This document shows positions 30,949 to 40,232 of a stretch of 43,910 bases of DNA, piece after piece. The number at the start of each line of letters is the position of its first letter. The stretch's first letter is position 1. The notes below the pieces were generated by a model that ran no database searches, had not been told where the DNA came from, and saw only the letters and a list, made by a program, of their open reading frames with translations. The stretch comes from Candidatus Gastranaerophilales bacterium. GTDB lineage: Bacteria; Cyanobacteriota; Vampirovibrionia; Gastranaerophilales; Gastranaerophilaceae. Where the stretch lies: assembly GCA_944325535.1 (NCBI GenBank), contig CALVAL010000007.1, forward strand, positions 1 to 43,910. The letters are read 5' to 3'. A program made the position numbers and the translations under genes.

Positions 30949-32040
30949 ATGGCAAAAAGACATGAAGATAAACATAATGCGGAATTTATAAAAGAAGCAA
31001 AAAGACGATTAAAAAAAAGACGTCCTGAATACAAAAAGAAAAGAGTAATTGTACCTACAATAACAGCGGTATTACTGGTTTTATTAGGAATTTATGCAGC
31101 AATACATTCAACTTATTTTCAATCTACCGATGATGCTTTTGTAGAAGGCCGTTTGGTTTCTGTAGCACCAAGGGTTGCAGCCCCAGTAGTTAATCTTTTA
31201 GTCGATGATAACCAAGATGTAAAAGCTGGAACACTTTTAGTCGAGCTCGACCCTAAAGATTTTGAAGTGGCTCTAGCTCAGGCAGAGGCGAAGTTAGCAG
31301 AAGCTAAAGCAGGGCTAAACATTTCTGAAAAACAAGTAGATGAGAGTGCTTCAAAGGTTAATAAATCATTTGAAGATATTTCATCAGCTTCATCTACTCT
31401 AGAATTTGCCCAAAGAGATTTTGCTAGATACAAAGAACTTTATAAAGATGGTATAGTATCAAAACAAGATTTTGAAAAAAGTAAAACAAATCTAGATGTT
31501 GCACAAGCTAATTACAATGCTGCACAAGAAAGTTCAAGAGCATCGATGCACGCTCTTGATTCAGGAAAAGCAAAGACACAAGCTGATGAAGCATTGATAA
31601 AAAGATTAGAAGCTGAAATAGAAAAAGCAAAACTCGACTTAGCTTATACTAAAATTTATGCACCACAATCAGGAAAAATTTCAGCTAGAAGTGTAGAAAA
31701 AGGGAATTATGTAAAAGTAGGACAACCTCTTATGAGTATTGTTCCAAATCAAGTTTGGGTAGTCGCAAATTTTAAAGAGATTCAACTAACACACATGAAA
31801 GAAGGACAGCCAGTCAAGATAAAAGTTGATACTTATCCCGGAAAACGTTTTAAGGGACATGTGGAAAGCATACAAAGAGCTACCGGTGCCAAATCTAGTC
31901 TTTTTCCTCCAGAAAACGCTGTAGGTAGTTATGTAAAAATTGTACAAAGAGTTCCTGTAAAAATCGTTTTTGATGAAGACATATCAAAATATAATATCGT
32001 TCCTGGTATGTCTGTTGTGCCAAAAGTTAAAATAAAGTAA
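30949..32040 (+). CDS. EmrA/HlyD-type membrane fusion protein
   Basis: A 363-residue periplasmic adaptor. A basic cytosolic tail (about 1-33), one membrane helix (about 36-56, VPTITAVLLVLLGIYAA), a biotinyl-lipoyl-like half (VSVAPRVAAPVVNLLVDDNQ), a coiled-coil hairpin rich in Ala/Lys (about 105-220), the second lipoyl half (YAPQSGKISARSVEKGNYVK) and a beta-barrel (VNPNQVWVVANFKE-like VVANFKEIQLTHMKEGQ). The TDDAFVEG motif after the helix is typical of EmrA. It bridges the EmrB-like pump and the TolC-like channel. Confidence 0.93.
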   Translation: MAKRHEDKHNAEFIKEAKRRLKKRRPEYKKKRVIVPTITAVLLVLLGIYAAIHSTYFQSTDDAFVEGRLVSVAPRVAAPVVNLLVDDNQDVKAGTLLVELDPKDFEVALAQAEAKLAEAKAGLNISEKQVDESASKVNKSFEDISSASSTLEFAQRDFARYKELYKDGIVSKQDFEKSKTNLDVAQANYNAAQESSRASMHALDSGKAKTQADEALIKRLEAEIEKAKLDLAYTKIYAPQSGKISARSVEKGNYVKVGQPLMSIVPNQVWVVANFKEIQLTHMKEGQPVKIKVDTYPGKRFKGHVESIQRATGAKSSLFPPENAVGSYVKIVQRVPVKIVFDEDISKYNIVPGMSVVPKVKIK

Positions 32041-32084
32041 TGTTATGATTTTACACTAGTTAGAAATATTATGGAGAAAAGACA

Positions 32085-33647
32085 ATGGCAGATGATGCTG
32101 CAAATATAACAGAACAGGATACAAAGAAGCTAAATCCATTTATTATTGCACTAGCAGTATTATTACCTTCTTTTTTAGCACTTGCAGCATCATCAGGAAC
32201 AAACGTCAGTCAGCCGCATATTGCAGGATTTTATGGCGCTACTCAGTATGAATCCAATACTGTAATTACTTGTTATATTATTTCAGGTGGTCTAATGCTT
32301 CCTGTCACAGGATATTTGGTAAAACTAATTGGAAAGAAACTATTGTTTATTTATAGTATAGCTGTATTTGCCCTAGGTTGCCTATTGTGTGTTATCGCAC
32401 CCAATTTACAAGCTCTTATTTTAGCAAGACTTGTGCAAGGTATTGGAAGTGGCTGTATACTCCCACTTTGTCAAGCTGTGCTATTAGAAGTATTCCCACC
32501 AGAACAAAGAGGTGTTGCGATGGGACTATTTGGTGTTGCAGCTATGTTTTCCCCTCTTGCAGGCCCATTTATTGGAGGTTATTTAACTGACAATTATTCT
32601 TGGCAATGGATTTTTATCGTTAATATACCTTTATCAATTCTTTCCTTAATAATGGTAAAATTTCTAGTCCCAAATGATGAGCCTGTAAAACTAAAATATA
32701 ACAAAAAATTTGATATAATCGGATACATTTCTATTGTAATTGCAATGGCTTGCATGCAAATCGTCCTAGACAAAGGACAACAACATAACTGGTTTGATGA
32801 GACTTGGATTTGTTGGCTTACAGGTATTTGCATATTTTCTTTTGTATTTTTCTATGTTTGGGAATTGGAATATAAATATCCAGTTATAGACATTAGAGTA
32901 TTTAAAGATAGAAATTTTTTATTTGGAACAATTGCAAGCTCTTTTATAAATATAATGATTTATTCAACCCTACTACTAGTTCCTATGTTTGTTCAAAGTT
33001 TATTAGGATATAGCCCTTCTATGTCAGGTCTAGCAATGTTTCCAAGGGCAATAATATGCTTTATTGGATTATTAGTTGTAGGAGAAATTTCAAAATATGT
33101 AGAAAGTAGAGTTTTAGCAACTATAGGTTTCTTAATTATGGCAATATCAGTACTTATGCTTACACAAATGAACCCTACATCATCTATGGAAAGTATTGTA
33201 CTCCCTAATTTATTATTATGTATTGGAGTCCCAACAGCTTTTGTTCCTATTACAGCTCTTTCTTTTAATACTCTACCTGCATCAAAAAATGCTGATGCTG
33301 CGGCTTTGCACGCTTTATTTAAAAATATAATTACAGCAGTTGCAACATCAATTTCATCAACTTTTATTGCACGAGTTTCTCAAGTAAGACAAAATTATTT
33401 AGTAGAACATTTATCTCCTCATAATCCTATATTTCAGTATAAATTATCGATTTTAGGTGACAAATTTTTGAGATATTACTCTGCTCCTACTGCCGAAAGA
33501 AAAGCCGCAGGAAGTCTGTATAATAGTTTATTGCAACAAGCTAGATTGAGTGCTTTTTTTGATGTTTTTACAGTCCTAGCACTTTGTATGATACTTGTAA
33601 TACCGCTTGTTTTTATACTAAAAAACAAACAAAACAAAAAATCTTAA
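32085..33647 (+). CDS. DHA2-family (EmrB/QacA) multidrug transporter
   Basis: A 520-residue proton antiporter of the 14-helix major facilitator group. Motif A-like GYLVKLIGKKLLF after helix 2, LARLVQGIGSGCILPLCQAV (motif B region) and the antiporter motif C-like MGLFGVAAMFSPLAGPFIGGYL are visible. The loop after helix 6 and the long periplasmic segment before the last helix (about 445-490) are normal for EmrB. GGAG lies 8 bases before the ATG. It is the last gene of the MarR operon. The substrate range cannot be predicted. Confidence 0.94.
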   Translation: MADDAANITEQDTKKLNPFIIALAVLLPSFLALAASSGTNVSQPHIAGFYGATQYESNTVITCYIISGGLMLPVTGYLVKLIGKKLLFIYSIAVFALGCLLCVIAPNLQALILARLVQGIGSGCILPLCQAVLLEVFPPEQRGVAMGLFGVAAMFSPLAGPFIGGYLTDNYSWQWIFIVNIPLSILSLIMVKFLVPNDEPVKLKYNKKFDIIGYISIVIAMACMQIVLDKGQQHNWFDETWICWLTGICIFSFVFFYVWELEYKYPVIDIRVFKDRNFLFGTIASSFINIMIYSTLLLVPMFVQSLLGYSPSMSGLAMFPRAIICFIGLLVVGEISKYVESRVLATIGFLIMAISVLMLTQMNPTSSMESIVLPNLLLCIGVPTAFVPITALSFNTLPASKNADAAALHALFKNIITAVATSISSTFIARVSQVRQNYLVEHLSPHNPIFQYKLSILGDKFLRYYSAPTAERKAAGSLYNSLLQQARLSAFFDVFTVLALCMILVIPLVFILKNKQNKKS

Positions 33648-33687
33648 TAAGATTATATTAAGTTATGTAACGATTTTTCTAATTTGT

Positions 33688-33717
33688 TAAAGTTTTAATC
33701 GAATTATGCCGTAATAA
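33688..33717 (+). promoter_or_regulatory. Sigma-28-like (flagellar) promoter
   Basis: TAAAGTTT (33688-33695), 12 bases, then GCCGTAATAA (33708-33717). The bacterial sigma-28/FliA consensus is TAAAGTTT-N11-GCCGATAA, so the -35 is exact, the spacer is one base long and the -10 is close. It ends 37 bases before the ATG at 33755. Confidence 0.45.
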
Positions 33718-33754
33718 ATAATATAAAAGGGAAACTTATAAAGGAAAGAACTCT

Positions 33755-35179
33755 ATGGGAATGGCAGCATCACAAGTTAGATTGTTACAACTGACTGGCC
33801 GAAAAAATGATATCGGACGTCAGCTTCAACACTTGTCGCTTGAAAAGACTTCCCTTACAAGAGAAATGAAAAATGTTACAAAGGATTATCAAGAAGCTTT
33901 AAATTCTAAAGTCTTAAAATGGACAAATAACTCTGGAGTATCATATGTTGATTTAAGTTATTCTAACTTAATGACACCATCAAGTGTAAATAATAATACA
34001 CCTTATATAATCACAAATGGTAATGGTGCAGTTTTAATCGATAATAAATACAAAAAATATGCAGAAATGATTTCTTCTAGCGGTGCATCAGGTGGAAATT
34101 ATGAAGCAGTCCGCTCTCAAATTCTTGCTAGTCTTTGTACAGGATTAAGCGAAGAAGACATTAATAATGCAGCATCTAGTAATGCTGCACTAAATGCCGC
34201 TGCTGATAAAGTTAACCAACTTATTGAACCTGAAGAACCAGTAAAAACTGCTACAGCAAGTGAATTTATTGAAAAAGCTGGTACTATATCAGGAGTAGAA
34301 GTTGCTGATGGTGGAACACTTAGTTTAGGAACTTCTGCAAATGCAAAAAATAATTTAAAAACATTCTTAGACACACTCGCAAATAATATGGGCAAATATT
34401 TGGGCGATGAGGACAAAGAAGCTTTTGAAGCTGCATGCAATGCATTTTATGATGAACAATCAGTTAATTTAAGTTCAGAAGATGTTTTAAGTAATGAAGC
34501 AAGCCCGCTAAGAAAAGATGGAAATAACTATACACTTGACCTTGATATTGCAATGGAAAATATATTAGGGCGCTATGCTGCTGAAGGCGGAGATGTAGAA
34601 GAAAATTCTTATGGAACAATGGAATATGCCTGGAGAGATAAAGATTCTACCGACTATAAAGATTGGGAAACAAAGCATAGTGATTGGCAAACACAATACG
34701 ACGCAGCAATGGAAGAATACAACAAAGCCCTTGATGCAAACAACCAAGCATTGACCTCTTCAAATGAAACAGAAATAGCATTCTACGATAAATTATTTAC
34801 TGCAATAGCAGAAAAAGGTTGGGAATATAATTCTAAAGTAGAAGATACCGACTATTTAAATCAAATGCTTCAAAACAATCAATACTACATTACTACAATG
34901 TCAAGTGCTACAGATGAGAATGGAAAAAACTATTACGAGTATGATAGCAATATTGCAACAAACTTTGATAATATAGTTCCTGTGAATGATTCTGATGCTG
35001 CTAACGAAGCACTTGCAGATTATGAATATGAAAAAAGTATTATTAATGAAAAAGAAACTCGCGTTGATACAAGAATGAAGGATTTACAAACAGAACAAGC
35101 AGCCATAGATGAAATGATAAAAGGTATTGAATCTGTCAGAAACGATAATACTGAAAGAACATTTAGTATATTCTCATAA
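33755..35179 (+). CDS. Orphan protein with helical ends and a variable centre
   Basis: A 474-residue protein without recognisable domain or signal peptide. The N-terminus (MGMAASQVRLLQLTGRKNDIG, QLQHLSLEKTSLTREMKNV) and C-terminus (DYEYEKSIINEKETRVDTRM, EMIKGIESVRNDNTERTFSIFS) are long amphipathic helices likely to form coiled coils with each other. The centre (about 60-430) is Asn/Asp/Ala-rich and acidic, with a putative helical repeat (YDAAMEEYNKALDANNQALT). Terminal helices plus variable centre is the design of flagellar axial proteins, and a sigma-28-like promoter lies upstream, but there is no direct sequence match. AAAGGAAAG precedes the ATG. It may be a structural filament- or hook-associated protein (inference only). 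Confidence 0.75.
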   Translation: MGMAASQVRLLQLTGRKNDIGRQLQHLSLEKTSLTREMKNVTKDYQEALNSKVLKWTNNSGVSYVDLSYSNLMTPSSVNNNTPYIITNGNGAVLIDNKYKKYAEMISSSGASGGNYEAVRSQILASLCTGLSEEDINNAASSNAALNAAADKVNQLIEPEEPVKTATASEFIEKAGTISGVEVADGGTLSLGTSANAKNNLKTFLDTLANNMGKYLGDEDKEAFEAACNAFYDEQSVNLSSEDVLSNEASPLRKDGNNYTLDLDIAMENILGRYAAEGGDVEENSYGTMEYAWRDKDSTDYKDWETKHSDWQTQYDAAMEEYNKALDANNQALTSSNETEIAFYDKLFTAIAEKGWEYNSKVEDTDYLNQMLQNNQYYITTMSSATDENGKNYYEYDSNIATNFDNIVPVNDSDAANEALADYEYEKSIINEKETRVDTRMKDLQTEQAAIDEMIKGIESVRNDNTERTFSIFS

Positions 35180-35202
35180 TTTCATGTTTATGTTATTCTT
35201 AA

Positions 35203-35223
35203 CCCTGTATCGTATATACAGGG
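35203..35223 (+). promoter_or_regulatory. Hairpin adjoining the ffh ribosome binding site
   Basis: CCCTGTAT / ATACAGGG, an 8-bp stem with a 5-base loop. It ends one base before GAAGGA and 10 bases before the ffh ATG. No T-run follows, so it is not a simple terminator. It may adjust access to the ribosome site or be a weak processing signal. Confidence 0.4.
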
Positions 35224-35232
35224 GAAGGATTA

Positions 35233-36624
35233 ATGTTCGATTCATTATCAGATAGATTACAAGATATTATAGCTAAAACGGCAGGACAAAAAGAACTTAC
35301 GCAAGATAATATGCAAGATGCTCTTAGAGAAATCAGACGAGCTTTATTAGAAGCTGACGTTAACTTGCGAGTAGTAAAAGCATTTATATCTAATATTAAA
35401 GATAAAGCTGAAGGTGAAAATGTTCTACAAGGAATTAATCCTTCACAACAATTAGTAAAAATTGTACATGATGAGCTCGTTGAGTTACTTGGAAAAGAAG
35501 TTAAGCCTCTTGATTTTTCTGGGCATCCTAACCTGATAATGATGTTAGGTCTTCAAGGATGTGGTAAAACAACCTCTTCTGCGAAACTTGCAGTAAAACT
35601 AAAAAAGGAAAAACGCAATCCATTGCTTGTTGCATGTGACGTATACAGACCTGCTGCTATTACACAATTAAAAACCCTTGGAGAACAAATCGATATTCCT
35701 GTGTATTCGGAAGAAAATTCACAGGATGTTCAGTCTATAATCCAAAATGCTATAAATTATGCAAAAGAAAACGGATTTAATACACTAATTCTTGATACAG
35801 CTGGACGTTTGCAAATTGATACAGAAATGATGGCCGAGCTATTACTTATTGATAGGATTTTCCATCCGTCTGAAAAACTTCTTGTAATTGACTCAATGAC
35901 AGGTCAAGAAGCTGTAAATGTAGCAGAAAACTTCAATGCTCAACTGGATATTACAGGCTTAGTACTTACAAAACTTGACGGCGACTCAAGGGGGGGCGCG
36001 GCATTAAGTGTTGTTTACTGCACAGGAAAACCTATAAAACTTACAGGTACCGGTGAAAAATTAAATGCACTTGAAGATTTTTATCCTGAAAGAATGGCTA
36101 CCAGAATCCTAGGAATGGGAGATATTGTATCACTAGTAGAAAGAGCTCAAGAAGTCTTTGATGAAAAAACTGCTAAGGAAATGGAAAAGAAAATGGCTAA
36201 AGCTGAGTTTTCTTTCAATGATTTTCTTAAAATGCAATCTCAAATGAAGATGTTTGGCTCAATGGATCAATTATTAGGCATGATTCCAGGGCTTAAAATT
36301 TCTAAAGATGACAGACAAAAAATTTCTCATGAGGGTGAAAAACAATTCAAAAGAATTGAAGTATTTATCCAAAGTATGACACCTGAAGAAAGAGAGCATC
36401 CTGAATTAATGAATTCATCCCGTAAAAAAAGAATCGCACAAGGTAGCGGAATACCTTTGCATGATGTAAATATGTTCATCAGTCAATTTGAACAGATGAG
36501 ACAAGTTATGAAAGGTTTTTCCGATGTCAAAAAGAACATGGGTAATTTAATGGGTAAAATGGGTTCTGCAGGAGCTAAACTTTCAGCACATCAAATGATG
36601 AAAAACATGAGGCGTTTTAAATAA
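35233..36624 (+). CDS. ffh: Signal recognition particle protein Ffh
   Basis: A 463-residue SRP54 GTPase. N domain (about 1-90: LSDRLQDIIAKTAGQKELT), G domain with P-loop GLQGCGKTTSSAKLA, DVYRPAAITQL, DTAGRLQID, TKLDGDSRGGAAL and GTGEKLNALEDF, and a Met-rich M domain (about 325-463) with the SRP-RNA-binding GSGIPLHDVNMFISQFEQMR. It targets ribosomes making membrane proteins to the translocon. The pth start is one base after its stop. The SRP RNA gene is not in the window. Confidence 0.97.
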   Translation: MFDSLSDRLQDIIAKTAGQKELTQDNMQDALREIRRALLEADVNLRVVKAFISNIKDKAEGENVLQGINPSQQLVKIVHDELVELLGKEVKPLDFSGHPNLIMMLGLQGCGKTTSSAKLAVKLKKEKRNPLLVACDVYRPAAITQLKTLGEQIDIPVYSEENSQDVQSIIQNAINYAKENGFNTLILDTAGRLQIDTEMMAELLLIDRIFHPSEKLLVIDSMTGQEAVNVAENFNAQLDITGLVLTKLDGDSRGGAALSVVYCTGKPIKLTGTGEKLNALEDFYPERMATRILGMGDIVSLVERAQEVFDEKTAKEMEKKMAKAEFSFNDFLKMQSQMKMFGSMDQLLGMIPGLKISKDDRQKISHEGEKQFKRIEVFIQSMTPEEREHPELMNSSRKKRIAQGSGIPLHDVNMFISQFEQMRQVMKGFSDVKKNMGNLMGKMGSAGAKLSAHQMMKNMRRFK

Positions 36625-36625
36625 A

Positions 36626-37183
36626 ATGAAATTAATTGTAGGACTAGGCAATATCGGAGATAAATACATTTTCACAAGACATAACGCAGGGTTTATGGTA
36701 ATAGATAGTTTTGCGCTTAATTCTAATTTGAATTATCGAGAAAATTCAAAATTAAAATGTCTTATGACTAATATAAGAGATGGATATGAAGACTATTTGC
36801 TTATTAAACCTACAACGTTTATGAATCTTTCAGGTGAAGCTGTAAGAGCTGTTATGGACTATTATAAAATCAAAATAGAAGATATTCTAATAATATATGA
36901 TGACCTATCATTAGAATTAGGTAAAATAAGATTTAGGGCAAATGGCTCTGATGGGGGACATAATGGTATAAAATCAGTCATTAAACACTTGGGTACGAAT
37001 AATATTGCCCGCTTAAAAATAGGAATTGGTCCTCAGCCTAATATACCATCAGAAGTATTTGTGTTACAAAATTTTTCAAAAGAAGAGCTTGATATTTTAA
37101 AATCTACAATATCAAAAGCAAAAGATGGTATTGAATGTTATTTTAAAGAAGGTATTGCAATCGCTCAAAATAAATTTAACTAG
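36626..37183 (+). CDS. pth: Peptidyl-tRNA hydrolase
   Basis: A 185-residue enzyme that recycles peptidyl-tRNAs dropped from ribosomes. The family blocks are KLIVGLGNIGDKYIFTRHNAGFM (catalytic H in TRHNAG, N in HNAG), KPTTFMNLSGEAV, IIYDDLSLELGKIRF and GSDGGHNGIKSVIKHLGT (second catalytic region). The length is standard. It begins one base after ffh, so is probably translated by coupling. Confidence 0.96.
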   Translation: MKLIVGLGNIGDKYIFTRHNAGFMVIDSFALNSNLNYRENSKLKCLMTNIRDGYEDYLLIKPTTFMNLSGEAVRAVMDYYKIKIEDILIIYDDLSLELGKIRFRANGSDGGHNGIKSVIKHLGTNNIARLKIGIGPQPNIPSEVFVLQNFSKEELDILKSTISKAKDGIECYFKEGIAIAQNKFN

Positions 37184-37192
37184 GAGACTCAA

Positions 37193-38482
37193 ATGACTTT
37201 AGCAGAACAATTAGAACAAGAAGAGAAATATGAAGAAGCTTATGCTGAATATAAAAAACTATTTGAAAAAAAACAAGACAGCATAGACTTATTAACAAAA
37301 CTTGGACATTTAGCACTTATTCTTGAAAAAACAGAAGATGCTAAAACTTATTATGCAAAAATTTTAGAACTAGATCCTCCTAATATACTTGCACATGAGC
37401 AACTTATTGATATTTTTGCAAATGAAGATAGATTTAAGTACTACCTACTAAGAGGTAATTTACATGCTTTACAACAACAAATGAGTCATGCAAAAAATGA
37501 TTATAAAAAAGCAATAGATCAAGCTAAAGATGCAGAAGAAGCTCTTCCTGCAAGATATCTACTCGCTGGACTATGTGAAGGTCAAGGAAAATTAAATGAA
37601 GCAATTGATGAATATTTAAAAATTTCTGATTATGATGAAAAAAATCCTGTAATTTTCTTAAAACTTGCTGAATTATATGAAAAAACAGAAGGATTAGTAT
37701 CTGCTATTCAAATTCTTGAGAGAGGTAAAAGCGAAAGAAATTCAAACGAATTTGATGAAATTTTAGCTGGATACTATATTAGAAATTCTCAACCTCAAAA
37801 AGCTTATGAAATAACTAAAAATGAATTAACAAAAGCTAGAGCTTTATTTGACATGGATAAAAATGAAGAGGGCTATCAGATTCTAATGGAAATAAAATCA
37901 AATTATAACAAGGATAAAACTTTCCACTCACTTTTAGCTCAATATTATTTCCAAAAAGAAATGTTTGATGAAGCTTTTAAAGAAATTGATGAGTATGCAA
38001 AACTAGACAAAAACTCACCTTTAATATACCAAATGAGAGCCTTAATTTATGAAAAACAAGGAGATTCTTTTAATGAACATGTAAATTGGGGCAAATACAA
38101 TATTTTAAGAGGTGAAAAAGACGTAGCACTAAATGAATATATGACTGCATATAGATTCAATGATACAGATTCCGATTTAATAGAAACTATTGCAGTTTTA
38201 TTAGAAACAGAAGGGGATAAAACGAAAGCTTCTGAGTTTTATGAAAAACTGCTTGATATTGAGCCTAATAATAAAACTGCATTACAAAAATTAGCCGAAT
38301 TTAGAGAATCTATTGGCGATAATAGAGGTGCTTTTGATTATATTGAAAAGCTAAAAACTATTGACCCTAGAAACAGTTTTGTCAAAGACAATTATGAAAG
38401 CTACAAAGAAAAGGCTGAAAATGAAGGTAATTTCTTATCTTTCTTTTCAAAACTTCTAAAATGTGGTAAATGTAATGATTAA
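37193..38482 (+). CDS. Tetratricopeptide-repeat protein (cytosolic)
   Basis: A 429-residue protein made almost wholly of TPRs, starting at residue 1 (LAEQLEQEEKYEEAYAEYKKLF, TKLGHLALILEKTEDAKTYYAKILELDPPN) and running to about 410 (DKTKASEFYEKLLDIEPNNKTALQKLAEF). A final tail has FLSFFSKLLKCGKCN, with two cysteines in CGKC. It has no signal peptide. AGGAG lies 7 bases before the ATG. It is in line with ffh-pth upstream (9-base gap) and overlaps the U32 gene by 8 bases. TPR proteins bind other proteins; partner unknown. Confidence 0.9.
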   Translation: MTLAEQLEQEEKYEEAYAEYKKLFEKKQDSIDLLTKLGHLALILEKTEDAKTYYAKILELDPPNILAHEQLIDIFANEDRFKYYLLRGNLHALQQQMSHAKNDYKKAIDQAKDAEEALPARYLLAGLCEGQGKLNEAIDEYLKISDYDEKNPVIFLKLAELYEKTEGLVSAIQILERGKSERNSNEFDEILAGYYIRNSQPQKAYEITKNELTKARALFDMDKNEEGYQILMEIKSNYNKDKTFHSLLAQYYFQKEMFDEAFKEIDEYAKLDKNSPLIYQMRALIYEKQGDSFNEHVNWGKYNILRGEKDVALNEYMTAYRFNDTDSDLIETIAVLLETEGDKTKASEFYEKLLDIEPNNKTALQKLAEFRESIGDNRGAFDYIEKLKTIDPRNSFVKDNYESYKEKAENEGNFLSFFSKLLKCGKCND

Positions 38483-40232
38483 ATCAGAACTTCTAGCACC
38501 TGCGAAAAATAAAGAAACTGCAATAGCTGCAATTGATGCAGGGGCAGATGCTATATACATTGGTGCAAATTCTTTTGGAGCTAGAAAAAATGCATCTAAC
38601 TCTTTGAATGATATTAAAGAAGTTGTAGATTATGCCCATAAATTTTGGGCTAAAGTTTTTGTTACAGTTAATACAATACTTGATGATAATGAATTAATTG
38701 AAGCTTTTAATTTAATAAAAAATCTTAGTAATATTGGAATTGATGCAATAATAATTCAAGATATGGGACTATTAAAAAAATGTATAGATGAAAAAATAAA
38801 TCTTCCAATACATATGAGCACTCAATGCGACAATCGAGATATTGAGAAATTTGAATTTTTTAGTAGAATTGGAGTTTCAAGAGTTGTTCTTGCAAGAGAA
38901 TTATCTTTAGAAAAAATTAAAGAAATACATAAAAGATGTCCTAATTTAGAACTTGAAGCTTTTGTACATGGAGCTTTATGTGTTTCTTATAGCGGACAAT
39001 GTTATTTAAGCGAATTTATTGGAGGACGCTCAGCTAATAGAGGAGAATGTGCTCAGCCTTGCAGAAAAAAGTATACCGTTGAAACAACATCAGGAAAAAT
39101 CCTAGCTAAAGATATCTATGCACTATCACTTAAAGATTTTAATGCTTCCAAGTATATAAAAACAATGCTTGATAATGGAGTATTTTCTTTCAAAATAGAA
39201 GGTCGATTAAAAGATATAAATTACGTTAAAAATATAGTCGCATTTTATAGAAAAGAACTTGATAAATATTCTCAAAAAATCTCATCAGGTAAATCTACCT
39301 TCCCATTTGAACCTAATCCTGAAAAAAGTTTTAATAGAGGCTTTACTGATTATTTTCTTGAAAAAAGAAAAGAATGCTTTAATTTATCTTCTCCTAAGTC
39401 TCAAGGAGAATATTTAGGAAAAGTAATCGAGGTAAAAAATAACTATATAAGAATAAATACCGATAAAAATATTCATCCTCAAGATGGTCTGGTCTTTGGC
39501 GATAATGGCTTCTTAGTAAATAAAGTAGAAGGAGATAAAATTTATCCAAATAAACAAGTAAAAATCAATATTGGAGATAAAATATTCCGAAACAATGATG
39601 TTGATTTTGAAAAAAAACTAAATTCACCACTAAAAAGACAAGTTGGGATAAATATAATTGTTCAAAATGGAAGCGTAAAAATTATTGATGAAGATAATAT
39701 TTCTATTATAGAAAAATTAGATTCAATAGAAGTTGCAAAAAATCCAGATAAAATGAAAGAAACTTTCATAAAACAATTTTCTAAGACTGGCGATAGCGAC
39801 TTTTTTATAGAAAATATTGAAATAAATTCAGACATTCCATTTATGCCAGTAAGTGAGATAAATAAATTAAGGCGTGAACTATTTGACAAACTAATGCAAA
39901 AAAGAGTTCTTAATTATCCAAAAGAATTTCAAAATGTGATGAAATACACGAATTTTTATAAACAAAAGTTTGATTATAAGGGAAATGTTTATAACCAAGA
40001 AGCTGAAGATTTTTATAACCAATGCAATTGTAAAATTTTAGAGCCAGCTTTTGAAAAAACAAGACCCAATCGACAAGTAGAAATTATGCGAACAAAACAT
40101 TGCATAAAATATGCTCTAGGGATTTGTAAATCCCCTCAAGAAATTGTTTTATTAGATGAAAAAGGGATAAAATTCCCACTTAAATTTGATTGCAAAAATT
40201 GCGAAATGGTAATTTTATCCCCTATTAAATAA
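38475..40232 (+). CDS. rlhA: U32-family protein, RlhA-like (23S rRNA cytidine hydroxylase)
   Basis: A 585-residue member of peptidase family U32. It starts at ATG 38475 (MIKSELLAPAKNKETAIAAI), 8 bases inside the preceding gene. The PROSITE U32 signature EAFVHGALCVSYSGQCYLS is intact, with GECAQPCRKKY after it. A DUF3656-like middle domain follows (about 330-480), and the C-terminal TKHCIKYALGICKSP / FDCKNCEMVIL cysteines match the RlhA (YdcP) type. In E. coli RlhA makes 5-hydroxycytidine at 23S position 2501, and TrhP is its tRNA paralogue. This protein fits RlhA better, but a protease or tRNA role is not excluded. Confidence 0.82.
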   Translation: MIKSELLAPAKNKETAIAAIDAGADAIYIGANSFGARKNASNSLNDIKEVVDYAHKFWAKVFVTVNTILDDNELIEAFNLIKNLSNIGIDAIIIQDMGLLKKCIDEKINLPIHMSTQCDNRDIEKFEFFSRIGVSRVVLARELSLEKIKEIHKRCPNLELEAFVHGALCVSYSGQCYLSEFIGGRSANRGECAQPCRKKYTVETTSGKILAKDIYALSLKDFNASKYIKTMLDNGVFSFKIEGRLKDINYVKNIVAFYRKELDKYSQKISSGKSTFPFEPNPEKSFNRGFTDYFLEKRKECFNLSSPKSQGEYLGKVIEVKNNYIRINTDKNIHPQDGLVFGDNGFLVNKVEGDKIYPNKQVKINIGDKIFRNNDVDFEKKLNSPLKRQVGINIIVQNGSVKIIDEDNISIIEKLDSIEVAKNPDKMKETFIKQFSKTGDSDFFIENIEINSDIPFMPVSEINKLRRELFDKLMQKRVLNYPKEFQNVMKYTNFYKQKFDYKGNVYNQEAEDFYNQCNCKILEPAFEKTRPNRQVEIMRTKHCIKYALGICKSPQEIVLLDEKGIKFPLKFDCKNCEMVILSPIK

